Shown here piece after piece: positions 49,326 through 62,419 of a stretch of 64,000 bases of DNA (position 1 is the first letter of the stretch; each line of letters opens with the position of its first letter). A program made the translations under genes and the position numbers. The DNA comes from Pelargonium x hortorum (lineage: Eukaryota > Streptophyta > Magnoliopsida > Geraniales > Geraniaceae), in the NCBI GenBank assembly GCA_036897525.1, contig JAYMTJ010000045.1, forward strand, positions 23,351 through 87,350, read 5' to 3'. Below the pieces are notes generated by a model. The model did not search any database. It was not told where the DNA came from and saw only the letters and a list, made by a program, of their open reading frames with translations.

Positions 49326-49696
49326 CACAGGTCTTAAGAAAAACAGGGGTACAGAATAGGATAGGGATGCAGAAGAAAGAGTAAGAGCCGGATCCTTGGA
49401 ATAAGTAACATAAAGTAGCCCGTGGTACGAGAGAAGCTTTTCAGAAGGGTAAACAACTTGGTAGTCTTTATTGGCTAGCAAAGATTCTTCTAAAATTTTT
49501 TTTTATGTCTGCAGTGTAATGTTTGTGTTTTCCAGATCTAAAATAATGAAAAAAAAATAAGTAATAACAAAGATTGCCGTCAGGTCAGGGCCCTCTGAAC
49601 AGCTTGTTGACTAGAGAGAAGAACCCCGTATAGAAGACTATAACTATAGAGTCTATCTACAGGGGCTGGTATGAAGGCTGCTAAGATGGAGACAGG

Positions 49697-49716
49697 TTTA
49701 GCTTAGCTTAGCTTAA
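49697..49716. repeat. short tandem (TTAGC)n
   Basis: Three units of TTAGC and a partial fourth. Confidence 0.8.
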
Positions 49717-51160
49717 GAAAACTAGTTCTGAATGAGTAACAAATCGGTCAGTCAAGAAGAAGAACAAAATAGCTACAATAAATTCACTCCTTATTTGGGT
49801 TTCTTTGTTCCAGGGCTTTATGAATTGTATTTAAGTAAAGCAGTTTCGGAGATAAGTTTTATAAAGAAGAAAAATTGAGAATAAATGAAAAGTAAAAGGA
49901 TTAGAGGTACCCAACTTGGCACGCCAATTCGTGTTTTAGTGCATTTCAAAATTGTTGTAGAACCGGTTTCGGTAGCGTATCGAGAGCAATAGAGGGTTTT
50001 AGGACGGGTTTTTTTCTTTCATGTTATGCTTGTTTTACTGAGATAGATGAAAAATAGAATATAAGTCATTTTCTATAAACTTGAAAGTTCCAAGGCCTGA
50101 AGTAAGGAATTGAATTATAGGGAATCAAACTAAATGAGGTAAAAGGTAAAACTTTTGGGTAATAAAGGTATATTCTAGCTGGGAACTTTGGTATTCTTTT
50201 TTTTATCTGGATTTGCTGAAGAGGTATATAAAAAAGGAGTATCCTTATTGAAAAGAAGGGGCAAGTTCTAAGAACTGTTATACAAGAAGTATCCTCTATA
50301 TGGAAACATTTTAGACTTATACACTATACTTATACGGTAACAGACAAGTTTAACTCCAGAACAAGCTCTATTACTACACAACTTCGACTGGAAGGGTCTT
50401 GTTCAATTCTTTTTTTGATTTCAAAATGACAAGGGGAACGCATCGCATATAGTGGCACAATTTTTAAGGTCCCTTGGGTATGTATCTATAAAGCTTGTGG
50501 AAAGTCCTATCCTATATATGAATGATAAGAATTTATAATATAATTTTTTTTTTCTAAATTCTTAAATTCTGAGCTATCAAACTAATAATTGAACCCTAAA
50601 AACATGGTAACACTTCTAAGTAATCTGATTGCTACACGGGCTTACTAAATTAATGAATAGGTTCTTCAGGGACACCCATTATGTATAAGAGTCGCAGACA
50701 TAGAGTAGAAGTAAGGCGCATATGAAGAGCTGTAGTTTGTGGACGAAGTAATATTACAATTTCTATTTGTAGAAAAAATGAAACCCTTGTTCATCAATAG
50801 GCGATGAAAACATTAGAATCTGTTCTCTGTTCTAAGAATGTTCCTACTAGGACTGTACGTACTCTCAACGAAAAAGGAATCTCCTTTCTCTTTACCAAGA
50901 ATACAAATAAATACAAAGCAAATAAAACACAGGAAAATCTAACTCCGAACGAAACATAAGTCTAAACAATAAACAAGACTAAAGGGAATCCTACTCGGAT
51001 CTGTCAAGACACAATGCTGTTAGGGATTAAGCTTTAGAAAAAATTTCTAGAGTATCCCGCGCGAGTCATAACAAAGTGAAAAGATTAAAATAACTAGTAA
51101 TAAACTCGAGGGCTCTTAAGAGTGAGAACTTCCTTTTGCTTCACTCCTCTGATTGCCTGG

Positions 51161-51275
51161 TCGATGGTAACAGGCATCGATGAAAGTGTACATACGAACC
51201 GCATACATCATACCAAGATTCAGCCACTTTTATGATGTCTTTCTGGAAGGTTTATGGCACTTTTTGTTGTGCGAA
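51161..51275. other. cluster of hairpins
   Basis: Three inverted repeats sit close together: TCGATG/CATCGA (51161-51180, eight-base loop), ACATCATA/TATGATGT (51205-51238, 18-base loop) and GCAC/GTGC (about 51258-51272). Between the first two, ATGAAAGT and GTACATACGAACC loosely recall the GAAA loop and 3' strand of group II intron domain V, and the second hairpin sits where domain VI would be. The 5' strand of domain V is not complementary, so this is a weak resemblance. Confidence 0.3.
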
Positions 51276-54200
51276 AAAGACTAAGTTGTATGCCCGGTAA
51301 ATATTATGAACTATTACAATAAGTGCATTTATTTCCTATTTCTTAAGGAAACTCCCTATGAAAACTTGTTTTAGCTTACAAGGTATGCACAATTTTATCT
51401 CATATAGAAATCCTAGAAAAAACCAAGTATAACGAATGTTTAAGTCCAAAAAACCCCTTATTATATTACCGAGTAGAAATGAAACTTTTTAAAAGCCCTT
51501 CATAGTTACTACTCTCAAACAAAATAGGACAAAAGATTCCTGGGACCTTAACTCTAAGGAAATTTGTGTAAAAAGCCTCCCTAACAAGAACTATACAAAA
51601 CGGGTTGTTTTTTTAGCGCTAAAAAAACACTAGAGGATTCCCCCGTTTCCGTTACAGCTGCTTTTCCTATACTTGAAACTCAGAGTCTTATTCAAGGAGT
51701 ACTTTTACTTTCTTTCGTGTTTACTGAATCCTTGAGTTAAGTATTCTTATTAAATTTAGGGAGTAATCGTAAACCACAACCTAATTAGTTACGAGAGGAA
51801 GAGTTAAGGCATCTAAAAAAGGCAGCGCGGTCTTAGTCAAGGTATGGTCTAGTTTCTTTCATTCATTTTTAATAAGAAAGAGGAACTAAGTCCTGCAGAA
51901 GTCAAAAAAGTCTATCAAAAATCTTTTCTAACAACTTGTGTGGAGTTTCTACCCTACCCTAAAGCTCTACCTACTTTTAACCAGAAACAACAAGAAATTT
52001 CAAAACGGCTTCTTTACTGGACATTTCTTTCATTCTCTTCTCTATATTCCCAAACGCCTTTAATCAAAGTACAGAATACATGAGTTCAAGTCGAATCAAC
52101 GGAGACTCCTTGTGCTCCTGCCCTCCTATAGCCTATAGAGATAAAATTTGTTAAGTTCATTTTGATTTGAAAGGTTAAAGTAAAGAAATCCCACTAGAGA
52201 AAGCGATTTTGAACCATCCCGAATTTTGGGCATGTGTCCTCGCTCCGGTTTGAGATAGGAATTGTTAGCATATTTAAGGAGAAATTCCCGCTTTTCGGAG
52301 GTAGATTACAGTGGGAAACAAGATAGAACGAACCTCTTGCTATACCATCACGTAAAATAGTCCTTTTTAGGGTTACTTTTATAGTCTTTGTTTCATTATG
52401 CTTACTTTGCAGTCAATTTTTTCTTGTGAGCACTCATCTCAACCAGCTTGGGCTACTGTTCTGACCTCTACTTTTCTTAGTTCTATTCTATGATTCTTCT
52501 TTTTTTGTTGCTGCCAGTACTTTAGGTATTCACATCACAGCCTAGATAGCATTCTTCTAATGAGTATTTGGATTTCCTATAGTATACATACTCTATAGTC
52601 ATTAGTATTGTAGTTATAGAGTCATTATAGTAGTACTTATAAGTCAAGAAGAAATCTTGCCTCTAGTTCTCAGCTCTCTCAGGAATCTTATCCTTTAGAG
52701 TCTCAAAAAAAACCCAATCTATTTCACACCCATCCAGAGTTTTGTCTAACAAAATCCTACACCTTACCTTACGTAGCTCTTTCACGAGTCAAAACATTCC
52801 CAGAAGAGATAAACTACAGATGACATATATAGGTAGTATCTCTTTCTCTTTCCAACTATACTCCTATAGAGTAAGCTCTATCTCCTACAAAGCAGGGTAT
52901 ACTCAAGAGCAACAAGGTCTACAGAAGAATGATGTCAATAAGATACAGAATAAGAATATAGTCATGAATAAGAAAGAAGTTTAAGCTCATAACACTCGCT
53001 AAGGTAAGGCTCAGAAGGCAGGTATAGGTAGTAGGCTTCAGAAACAAGGCAAGCTTTAGCTTGGGAGTTACTGTCTTATAGTGTAAGTGGATATTCTTAT
53101 TCTTAATAGTATTGTGCAACTTGAACTCATGTATTTTCTATTGGTGTATATAGCCAGTATTCTGGTAGCTATTTAAGTGAAGGAACAGCTTCAACCTAAA
53201 CCAAGTCTAGGTTTTTACAAGCAAGGTAGTTTCAGAAGAAGGAAGACACTTACCAGCTTTGGTTAAACTTAGAACTCTCTATAAGCTATAAGCCCGCACC
53301 GGGACTCTTACCTACCTTCAATCAAGGATATTGCAGCTCAACTTATTATTAATCTACTTTTTCCTTTACCGTCATATTATAAACCTATACTTATAAAGCG
53401 AAAAAACTGACTATCGCTTCGAGTCAAACTCAGTATAAATACCCAGGATCCTTAGAGTCTTTCGGGTTACGCTTTCTACTAAATCTTGTTCCGTTTTTTT
53501 TCTTAGTTTAGTATGGGGGGTTCCAGGATTCCATATAATATAAAAAAAGTATAGAAAAGTTAGCTTTTCGGTTCGTTATAGCGATTTTGTTGAAAGTCGG
53601 TGTGCTATTACTATCTAAAACCCTTGCTTTTGGAGTAAATATTCATTTTGACAGAGCAGGTCAAGAAGTCTTCCTAACAAATTTCAGGGCTAGTAAAGAG
53701 AACAGAAGTGTTATTTGGTTAAATAACTTTAAAAGTCCTCCAAATGGGTATTATAAATATTCTCGGATTAACCCATTTTCTTTTCTACTGGTTTAGAAGT
53801 CGGATTTAGTATAGCTAAACCTTGTATTCAAGAGGGAGAGGGCCCCCACAAGCCTGGACACGTTCTTATAGTGGTTTCATAATCTTTATAGTACTTCTTG
53901 ATATAAGGCTGTTCCTGTATTAATTTCTAGGAAAGCAAGAGAGACTCCTTAGATAATAATTGTTTTGATTTTAGGGGAACTTTGTGTTAAGAAGGGATCT
54001 AGTAATATAATACTTATGGTTACTGCCCGGCGTTACTTGTTTGTTCAAGTTTTACTTCTTGGGTACAGAATACTATATAAAGGTTTTTTTTGAAAGGCAA
54101 CGCTCTTAGATCCGAGTTATTTTTTAAGTTGTAACCATTTACTCAGAGGTGTTTTATTCTGTAGTACACTTAGTAATAGGGGTTACCGAAAAACTTGCTT

Positions 54201-56820
54201 GTGTTGATCGCTTAAGGTTCGTGCTTGAGTTTAGAAGAAAAGGAATAAATCATAAGGAGTTCTTGTCTCTGACAGAAATATCCCCCAAAAATGACCCGAT
54301 GATATTTTATTTTAATGATATTAGCAATTGATTATAGGTTAACCCTTACTTAAACTTAATAGAAAGTCAAGAAACCTCGCTCTTTACATTCTAATTACTC
54401 AGCTTTACATATATTTTTTAGTTTAGCGCTATCCAAAGTTATTAAGCAGCCTTTTGTTGATATTGAATCCTGTCAAAAGGGTTTCTTATTCAGTACTTTT
54501 GCATTGTATTTTCCAAGTTCAATAAGAGGATTGTAAATCGCTTCCGTTTAGAGTATAAAGTACTGGTAAATACCTCTCGCGAATTTTCGCTTCAAAAAAC
54601 CTTGTACATATCGAAAAACACTGAATTAGTAATTTCTTTTGCTTTTGGGTTGCTATACCAAAAGCAGATTATATTGTGGGTTTATAATATAGGGCTGCAG
54701 TAAAGAAAACGAGGGGGTGCTAATTAAGTAAGCCGGGTTTAATATTTGAGCATGCCAATCTAGTCTAGATTTACTACTTCGAGGCATAAGCACTTTAGGT
54801 CTTATTATAAGTGTATTGTATGGAAAACCGGCAAAGGCAAAAGGAAATTTTTATACATTATTAAGTACTTAAAAGGCACACCTCTGCACTGGAAAAGAGG
54901 TAGAGGCCCCTTTATATAAGATCAAAATTTGTCCCAGAATTCTTTAGACCTACTTTAATTTTCTACAAGCCGTAAAAGGATCTTCTTTAATGGAGACTCC
55001 TACTTGAGAGCCAAAAGGGTTCCTCTCTAAAACCTTTAAACAGCTTAATTCTTAAGTTACCATTTCCAAATTTATACCTATTTCAATTTTAATCCTCTCT
55101 ACCCAATCCGGGAAATAAAAGGAAACTCACAAGTGCAATAAAATTGAATTTCACTTTAATTTATAAAATTCTCTAGTGATAACTCCTAATCAGGCTTCCC
55201 TGCCCTACTGTCACTGTGTCAAATATTACTCTATATACTTACCCCGACCCTTGAAAAAGTACCCCTTGTATTTTCATTTTCTTTCGCAGGATCCTGGCAA
55301 TATAATTCATATAATTCCGCGAGGTTTGCTTCTCTTATACACTTCCAAGGTTTCCTTAAGTCAAGATAGGTTCGGGATCAAGATCAAAGGGACTTGTCAC
55401 TTTGTAAAATTATGGGGATGTCCTACTCTGATAAAAAGTTCTCGAGCTTAATTGTGAATTGCGCTTTGTTAGTTTGAAAGGTCACGGATCCTAAGATTCT
55501 AAAAAAGGGTCCATATTATCAGTATTAAGGGCCCCCAAAAGCAGGATTAAAGGTTTCTTTATTTATCACGGATAAGTTGCTTTGTATTAAATAAAGGGGC
55601 TCCTAAGCACCAAAGACTTAATTCTATATATTGTACGGGTACGTACAGGACAGGAAGGGCTCTCTATCTAAGTAAAGTTCCAATTCACGGAAAGTCAATA
55701 CTGACCTGACTGAGCTTGGCCGGGGCATTATTTGGTATATATTTCTTAGTAAATCGGTTGGTTTTATTAATTGTGTAGCGACTAAATAACTTCGAGTTAA
55801 CGACCCCCCGTTATTAATAGTTTTGTTTTTTTTTGTGGTATAAATTTTTATTTACCTCTGGATTAAGCTTTTCTCAATATTAGGTAATTGGTTTTTTTGT
55901 TTTAGTAGTAAATCTAGTTCTAGAGTTTTCCTTGTATCCTGTGCAATAGACTTATACTAATTAATAATAAGATAGGTTAGAGTTATAGCAATTCTATAAC
56001 TTTATATCCAAGTTCCAGGCATCTATATCAAATCCTCCTGGAGTATATCGAAGTATTGCAAGACATCCAATTAGAGTATAAAACTGGGCTTCTAATGTGA
56101 CTAACCAAGGAAATAAAGAGAGCTTCCGTGCGGAAGGGCTTCCTACTATTCCCACACTAACTACTACAGCAGAGAGTGAATACCCAAAATTAAGGTAAAC
56201 ACCTTCTTTGTTTCATTTGTTTTATTTTAAAAGCAACAAACTACTTTTATTGGGCAGCATGAGTGTATACGGGGAAGCTCGTGTGAACCCCTGTATAAAT
56301 TCTAGAGAATAAAGTGAATAATTTCTAATTATGTTCTATTCTAAGTAAAAGATTGTTGTAGAGAACCAGATATATAAGCTCTAATCTCATGAGGATATAG
56401 GTCGGTAGAAAAGAAAGAACTTCTAAGAAAAAAGTTCCATTTTCAAGGATTTCTTGTAGTTCAATAATATTAAAAGTTGCTACTGTTCCTTATTATTAAA
56501 AAAAGAAAGTTTTCTGTCATAGGCGTAAATCCACTCTTTATAAACAAATTATTATTACGCTTCCTCATTCATGCTCGGTGCTAGCTTTGTTTTCTAGTTA
56601 TTTAAAGTACCCTTCTTATGGACTAAAACCCAAATTTTAATTGATAGAAATAGTTTTAGAAAGCTTTGTTGAAAGTGCAGAACTCTCTCCCATAAACATT
56701 TAAAAAGCATAGTTTAGCTAGGTTCGCAGTCAGTATCTAGCCAAAAATAAAGCGGGCAAAAGATTATTATATTCCTGGTGATTACGAGTTTAGGCGTAAT
56801 ATATTCAATCAAGAAAAACG
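51276..56820. other. gene-free stretch
   Basis: Mostly AT-rich filler, with a more mixed patch at about 52400-53340 that includes the weak R1 copy 5. The 91-codon plus frame at 55176-55451 has no recognisable motif. CAGGATCCTG at 55287 is a perfect ten-base palindrome inside it. Confidence 0.4.
52911..52984 (+). repeat. possible repeat family R1, copy 5
   Basis: A purine-rich run of AAG, AAT and ATG words resembles copy 4 in texture but shares no exact word longer than about ten bases. It is included as a weak member. Confidence 0.2.
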
Positions 56821-57440
56821 GGTTTCTAGTTCAATTTAGGGTTTAAGTTAGGATATTTAGCCTTGCATTACTTTGCTTTTAGTTTCCCCGATCTCTAAAT
56901 CTCTAGAATGACTCAATTCCTCAGATCCTGTTCCTTTTAAATTAAAAAAAACACACACAGGATTGGGATTGGAGGTGCAAAGGAGTAAGCAAGACCATCT
57001 TACACTAACAGCACCAAGAAAAAAACTTTTACTCAAACTTGACTTCATTACTGAACGGAAATTCTTTTTTTTCTTGACTTATCTTAACTTTGTGTTCTGC
57101 ATGACCTCTTTTCTTCTTTGTACCTTGTTGTTTAAGTAGTGTAGGAAGCTTTTGTATTAGGAATAACTTATAAACTCTAGGTAGGCCGCTGTTTAATGTG
57201 CTTTGAGAGACGCGGGATTCCTGAGTAGCTATAATGCTATTTTGCTGTAGTACCGCCCTCAGTAAGAGATAAAAAGTTCGCTTTGTCTTGGTCTTACACA
57301 ATTCCAGAAAACAGAATAAAGTTTTGGTGTAAAAGTAGCAGAGTTTTTCTAGTTTCTATAACACTTTCACAGGAAATGAAATAGATGATGAGGACTATTT
57401 AGATAACCTCTTTTCTTTACTGTAACCTTAGGCTAAAAGA
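56821..57440. other. island with two overlapping minus-strand frames
   Basis: Frames of 90 codons (57029-57301) and 63 codons (56857-57048) overlap by 20 bases on the minus strand. The first is Lys- and Gln-rich, the second Ser-rich. Neither resembles a known protein, and I do not call them genes. Confidence 0.3.
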
Positions 57441-60400
57441 AATTAGCATCTCCGGAATTAAATAGAGTACTCTTTCCCAAGTTATTCAAAGTAGTTATAG
57501 ATTTCCTTTTAGATAAGAATCCGGGTTTCGGGGCGTACTTTATGATAGAACTCTGTTTTAATTAAAAGTATTTGGATAAACTAAAACCTTACGAGTTTCT
57601 GGAGTGTATTCCCTAAGATAGACAAACAAACAAGGTGTTTTGTTTAGTAACGGATCGGTAAGCTTTACGGGCGACCCCCAAAAGTATACCTTGTTATCTC
57701 AACTACTGACTTATTAGGAAACCCTTTATTACAGTACAGAATAGATACCCCGAAGTTAAAGTTAAACCCCCATTCCTTAGCGAACATCCCAATAAATTTC
57801 TAATTATTCTTTTCACTAAAATTTAACTATGAAGCCCTTCACTTCACTTTTTTTTTGTTAACTGCGTTAAAACTTATAATTATATAAATTCTTTTACGGC
57901 CATTCCTTTATTCCTCAATATTAATTAATATAGTAAGATCCTTCCCCTATCTTATATAACACAAAATAAAGTGCCTGAAAACGGGGGGCGGGTTAGACAA
58001 AGTTCCTAGAAGTGTTTTTTATTCCAGGTATTTTACAGCTTTTTTGAGTCTTGTGGGCATAAGACTTACTTTTCTTTCATATAGGAGACGAAGTTTACTT
58101 ATGCTAAACTCTCTATAATTACAAGATCTTTGTTATATTATAGTCCTATCCTAGCTACGCCAAAAGCCCTTTAATGCAGTCTATTCCTAGAAACAGGAAC
58201 TCGCGCTTTTTTGTCTCCCCACGATACAAGAAAGCTTCTTTCTTCATATAGTGGAGGACTTTTAAATATTTAATCCTGAAGAGAGCTTGGGCTGTATATC
58301 TACCAGATGCCTTGCTTAATTTCAGAAAAGCTTGCTTATATACTTATATAATAGAGGAGATCGCAGAACTCTTTTAAATCTTTGTAACTTTACTGGACTT
58401 GGAAATAGTTTTCAAACTAGAAGCTACTGCCCTTAAACAAATTTTGTATACAAAGTATTTAAACCGGATATCCGTACTATAATACAAAATCTTTCTCAAT
58501 CTTGTCTTGTAGTAATTGGACGCTCTTTTTTCACGAAGAATTAGAACAGGGTTACCCGATGAGTGCAATAAGAGCTAAAAAGTTAGTTATTTAACTGGAT
58601 TTCTGGAATACTCAAAATCTATCTTAGTTGTAGGTCCATGAGAGGGGGCGGTCCAAGCTTCCGCTTAAGCGAGAGCATTTACGGATTCTCTTTTCAGTCA
58701 TTAAGTCTTTGCCCCTTTTTTATTATACTTGCGGACTTCCTTGAGTCTAACTCGTATAGAGTAACCCCGCCTACAAAAGTTCCTGTACTATATATATATA
58801 TGCCTTCAAATTCCCATACCATAAAAGGTAATGTCGGTTCTACAGTAAACTCAACGGATATAAGGATAAGGAAATAAACAGCGTATTAAAATCAATAACA
58901 ATTTTCCCGGGAACTCTATCGTTGTAACAATACGAATGTACTCCATTGAGGGTGTCCTTTAATTAAATTAACCAGTAAAATAAAAGATTTGCCTTCAATA
59001 TTCTAAATTTGGATCCCGGTTTTGTAAGCAGTAGGACTAGCTTTTTTTTACTAAAAGGAAGGGGATTTTTTTTAAAACAAAAGTGGGTTCGCTTAAAATC
59101 CAAACCTAAACAGTAAGAAAAGAAGATTCCGGATAGTAAGCTCGTTTGCTTTAGTCAGTACTCGTTAAGGGTTATCCTTATTAGCATTTGCTAAAGTATT
59201 GACTTAATTTAGGACTTTCCTGTAGTAAAGGTAATTCATATTAAATATTAAAAAAGGAAGTCAGCTCATTAACAGGTATGCCTTTCTAGTCTATAAGGTA
59301 GCTTCTCCCTAGATAAATATTAACTTAGTAAGAATTTCTAAACAAGGCAAAGCTAAGTTTTCTTCTACTTCTAAAGGGGGCTTTAAAGATAGGAAATAAA
59401 AACGATAAAGGTTCAAGATGTATCCCATTAAAAGAGACTAACCCTTAAGTGGGAATTTATTATGCTGTCCGTTTTCTATTTTCTAAGGGTACTTCTTTAT
59501 CCTTATCCCGGAATTAAATAGTGGATGTCGATTTAAGGGCTTGGAAAATCGAAGTGTATATCGTTTCTTTTTATTTTAACTCAGGAAGTTTTAGAGAAAT
59601 TAAGTGTTCTTTATAATGAACGTAAGAAAAGTTATATATAGCAAGTGCTCTTTGAAGGAATACTAAAGCAACAAAGCCTAACGCTCTCATAGGTATTTCT
59701 CTTCTCCTAAGAAGTCAGGCTCAAAGTCTCTAGTTCCTAGGTAAAGGGTCTAGCAGGAAAGACTAACGAAAGATTACTTGTTAAAAAAGTACCCGCCATT
59801 TTTTTCTTGAGCAAATGGAAATCACATGGTTTCTATTTTTTTCTTATTCTTTTCTAAATTTATATTATAACACAAATTACAAAATGAAATAGATATACCC
59901 CACTTTATACTTGTAAAAGTTCTTTCTCATGCACTTCTACTCTACGACTCTTCTTACGGTTTGTTTCTCAGGCCAGCCTCATTCATTATATGTATCTACC
60001 GTAAAACTTCGTTAAGATCCTATTTCTACAAGAGTGCTTTCAACCTCTTTCAACTGCTATCGACAGCGGTCATTGCCTTGCATTCCATTAAAGCACTGAC
60101 TAGGACTACTTTCGTATTACTGCGGAGTTTGGTATAAGATAAGTCTAGTAACAAACAGGGGAGCCGGATTCTAACGCAAAGCAGGAAACGCATAAAAAGG
60201 AAAAAAACCGCTACAGGGCTTCGCGGCTTTTGTTGAGAGTTTGCACAATCTTGTATGACCCTTTTTTTAGGAATTTATTAAGTTGCTAGCCAGAAGTTAT
60301 AGGATCTAATTAGGTTTTTTTGTGTGAGATAATTTGTAGTTTGAATTCTTTACCTAGTAAATTAAAAGTCCTTTCGAAAAGGAAAGAATTAAAGAAGATT

Positions 60401-62182
60401 AGAAGCTTTGTTATATTTTTTAGATCTAAATTTCTGGTTTTCTACAAAAAAAAACTCTTATTTGAGTTTATTAAATACGAGGCCTCTAACATCAGGAGTA
60501 CAATACCTTGGTAATTCTTAGAAATCAAGTTCCCCTTTTCGTTTTCACAAGAAACACGGATTCATTTTCTGCGCCTAATCTAATCGGAATAAGAGATATC
60601 CCTTCTTATAAAGGATTACATTACACGCAATAGAATGCCTGACAGGATAGCTAAATAGAAATTAACTGGGATTCTCAACCTGCGGCTATAAAAGTATAAA
60701 GGATTTGGCTTTTGCTATACTTATTCTCGTGAGATATTTAATGGTTAATCTGAGAGAAATCCAGGAAACTCGGTTACTACTACAGTATAAAAGGGTTCCG
60801 TTATTGTTAATTAACAAAACTTACGAGCGTATTTTAAGAGGAATATTTTTCATAATCATAAGACATACCTGTGAGTCCAGCCTAAGCTAGCAGAAGGGCT
60901 CAAAAGGTGGTAAAAAGGCCCCCCTAAAATTGACATTAGAAATTCCTTGTAGGTTTTTTTTAGAAAATGAAACCCGAGTAAATACTGTAATTTAGATGCC
61001 CATAGAGTTACTAGACTTAAAACTGGATCAAGAAGAGGTTCTTTATTATAATATAACCCAGGTCACGTCTAAAAGAAATCCTCAAATTTCAAAAGCTTAA
61101 CTAGAACAAAAGGAGCTACGAAACTTTAATCAGATGTAAGAAAACCGGAGTACTAGTATATATAACTCGGGTTATGCTATGAAATTGAAACATATTACTA
61201 ATTAAGTACTAAGTAAGGAGTACTTTCAACAGTTAAGATCAGTATTCAATTAGATTCCGTTTGTTACTCAAATTTCAGGATATTAAGTTAAGAAAAGCTA
61301 ATCAATAAGTGATTTTTTCCTTTATCTACCTACTCCAGTACTCTTTCTTAAGAGCCAGATCTACATACTCATCTTATTCTTACTCAGCTTTTATGAAGAT
61401 ACCCGAAATTTTGAGAGGGAGCATTTAGAACCCTATTTGGAAAAAACACTCGCCGAAGCGAAGGAATGCTATAAACAATAAATCTTAAATAACAAAACTC
61501 TATTCATTATAACTACTTTTAGTACGGTTATTTCCGTGCGCTAATAAAACATCAAGTTAGCCTACCCAGTAAAGTTTGGTACATGTACATTAGGCCTCTC
61601 TACTTTAGTCCAGTATATAAAGAGTTGAACTTGTACCACAGAAAAAAGACTTTAGTGTGTTCTCTTTCTTAGGTAATCTAATCTCACCAAGAGCTTTTTG
61701 TAGCTAATAAGCAGGAATACTGAGGCTAACTTTCTGGATTCCCCACCTACATGCTCAAAGTCCTTTCGCAAGGCAAGGGAAGAAGTCCTCAAAAAAGAAA
61801 AAAAGTATTGAATCCCACATAACCATTAGGAAAGCAGGAGTCCTCTCTAACATACCATCCAAACTTTAAGACTCTTGTCTTTGTCGGTGTAGCTTGTGAG
61901 GTGTGTGCTATCTATGGATGGTCACTCAATAGTAATCCCTATCAGCTATGAGAAACCTGACCTTTGCAATCCCGGAATTCCCTTCTATACCGGTCAAGTG
62001 CTAGTCAAGTCCTAAATCTCATGAAACAAAGGAATGAACAAGTCATGAAAGAAGGAATAACATAAGATCTTGGTGGTTGTGTTCATGTTCCGGCTATACA
62101 GATAGATCGGGAATCTAAGAAGTACCTAAAAGCCAAGAAAACTCGGTTCAGGAAGACTTTTCTTTTACCCTGTTAAACTAAG
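57441..62182. other. gene-free AT-rich stretch
   Basis: It contains hairpin 60201, a TTCCCGGGAA palindrome near 58903 and a TA-rich run near 58790. A mixed island starts at about 61640. No gene is recognised. Confidence 0.4.
60201..60231 (+). terminator. terminator-like hairpin with bulged C
   Basis: A run of seven A and CCGC pair with GCGG-C-TTTT around an 11-base loop, with the C bulged as at 43217. The A-run on the left makes the element readable on both strands. No gene is recognised on either side. Confidence 0.35.
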
Positions 62183-62419
62183 CTACAAATACAGGAACTC
62201 ATTGAAGCTCTTGTAATAGATACCAGGGTGTTTTCTATCTGATTTAGATAGGTTTTTTACAAGTACTGGCAGACAAGTTATGGTCTTTTTTTTCTGGGCT
62301 TTTAGTGAAAGCTGTTCTAGTTCTGATTCTTCTAGCACCGATGAGGTATTTTCCTGGGTCTGAAAGGTATTTTGAAGTTGGTGTGTCTGTATATATAGTG
62401 TATGGTATGTTCTATCATA
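62183..62419 (-). repeat. third copy of the element, 78-codon open frame
   Basis: Plus-strand bases 62290-62311 match 37868-37889 at 20 of 22 positions. In the matching minus-strand frame the sequence is open for 78 codons, from a TAA to the TAG at 62183-62185, with no ATG. It reads ESELEQLSLKAQKK at the shared segment. The rest is Gln/Thr-rich before it and Lys-rich after it, without resemblance to the first copy. Together with the copies at 37.9 and 38.5 kb it forms a small dispersed family of unknown nature. Confidence 0.4.

Larger units (their letters stand above)
39621..51160. other. long gene-free AT-rich stretch
   Basis: It contains tRNA-like relics at 43345 and 48243, hairpin 43217, microsatellite 41142, palindromes 41539 and 45014, the A13 run and R1 copy 4. 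Open frames are all below 75 codons and unrecognised. Confidence 0.45.

Noticed and set aside
51171-51200. A group II intron domain V.
   Set aside because: GAAA and a 3'-like strand are present, but the complementary 5' strand and the catalytic AGC are not. It is kept only as a structured-element finding.
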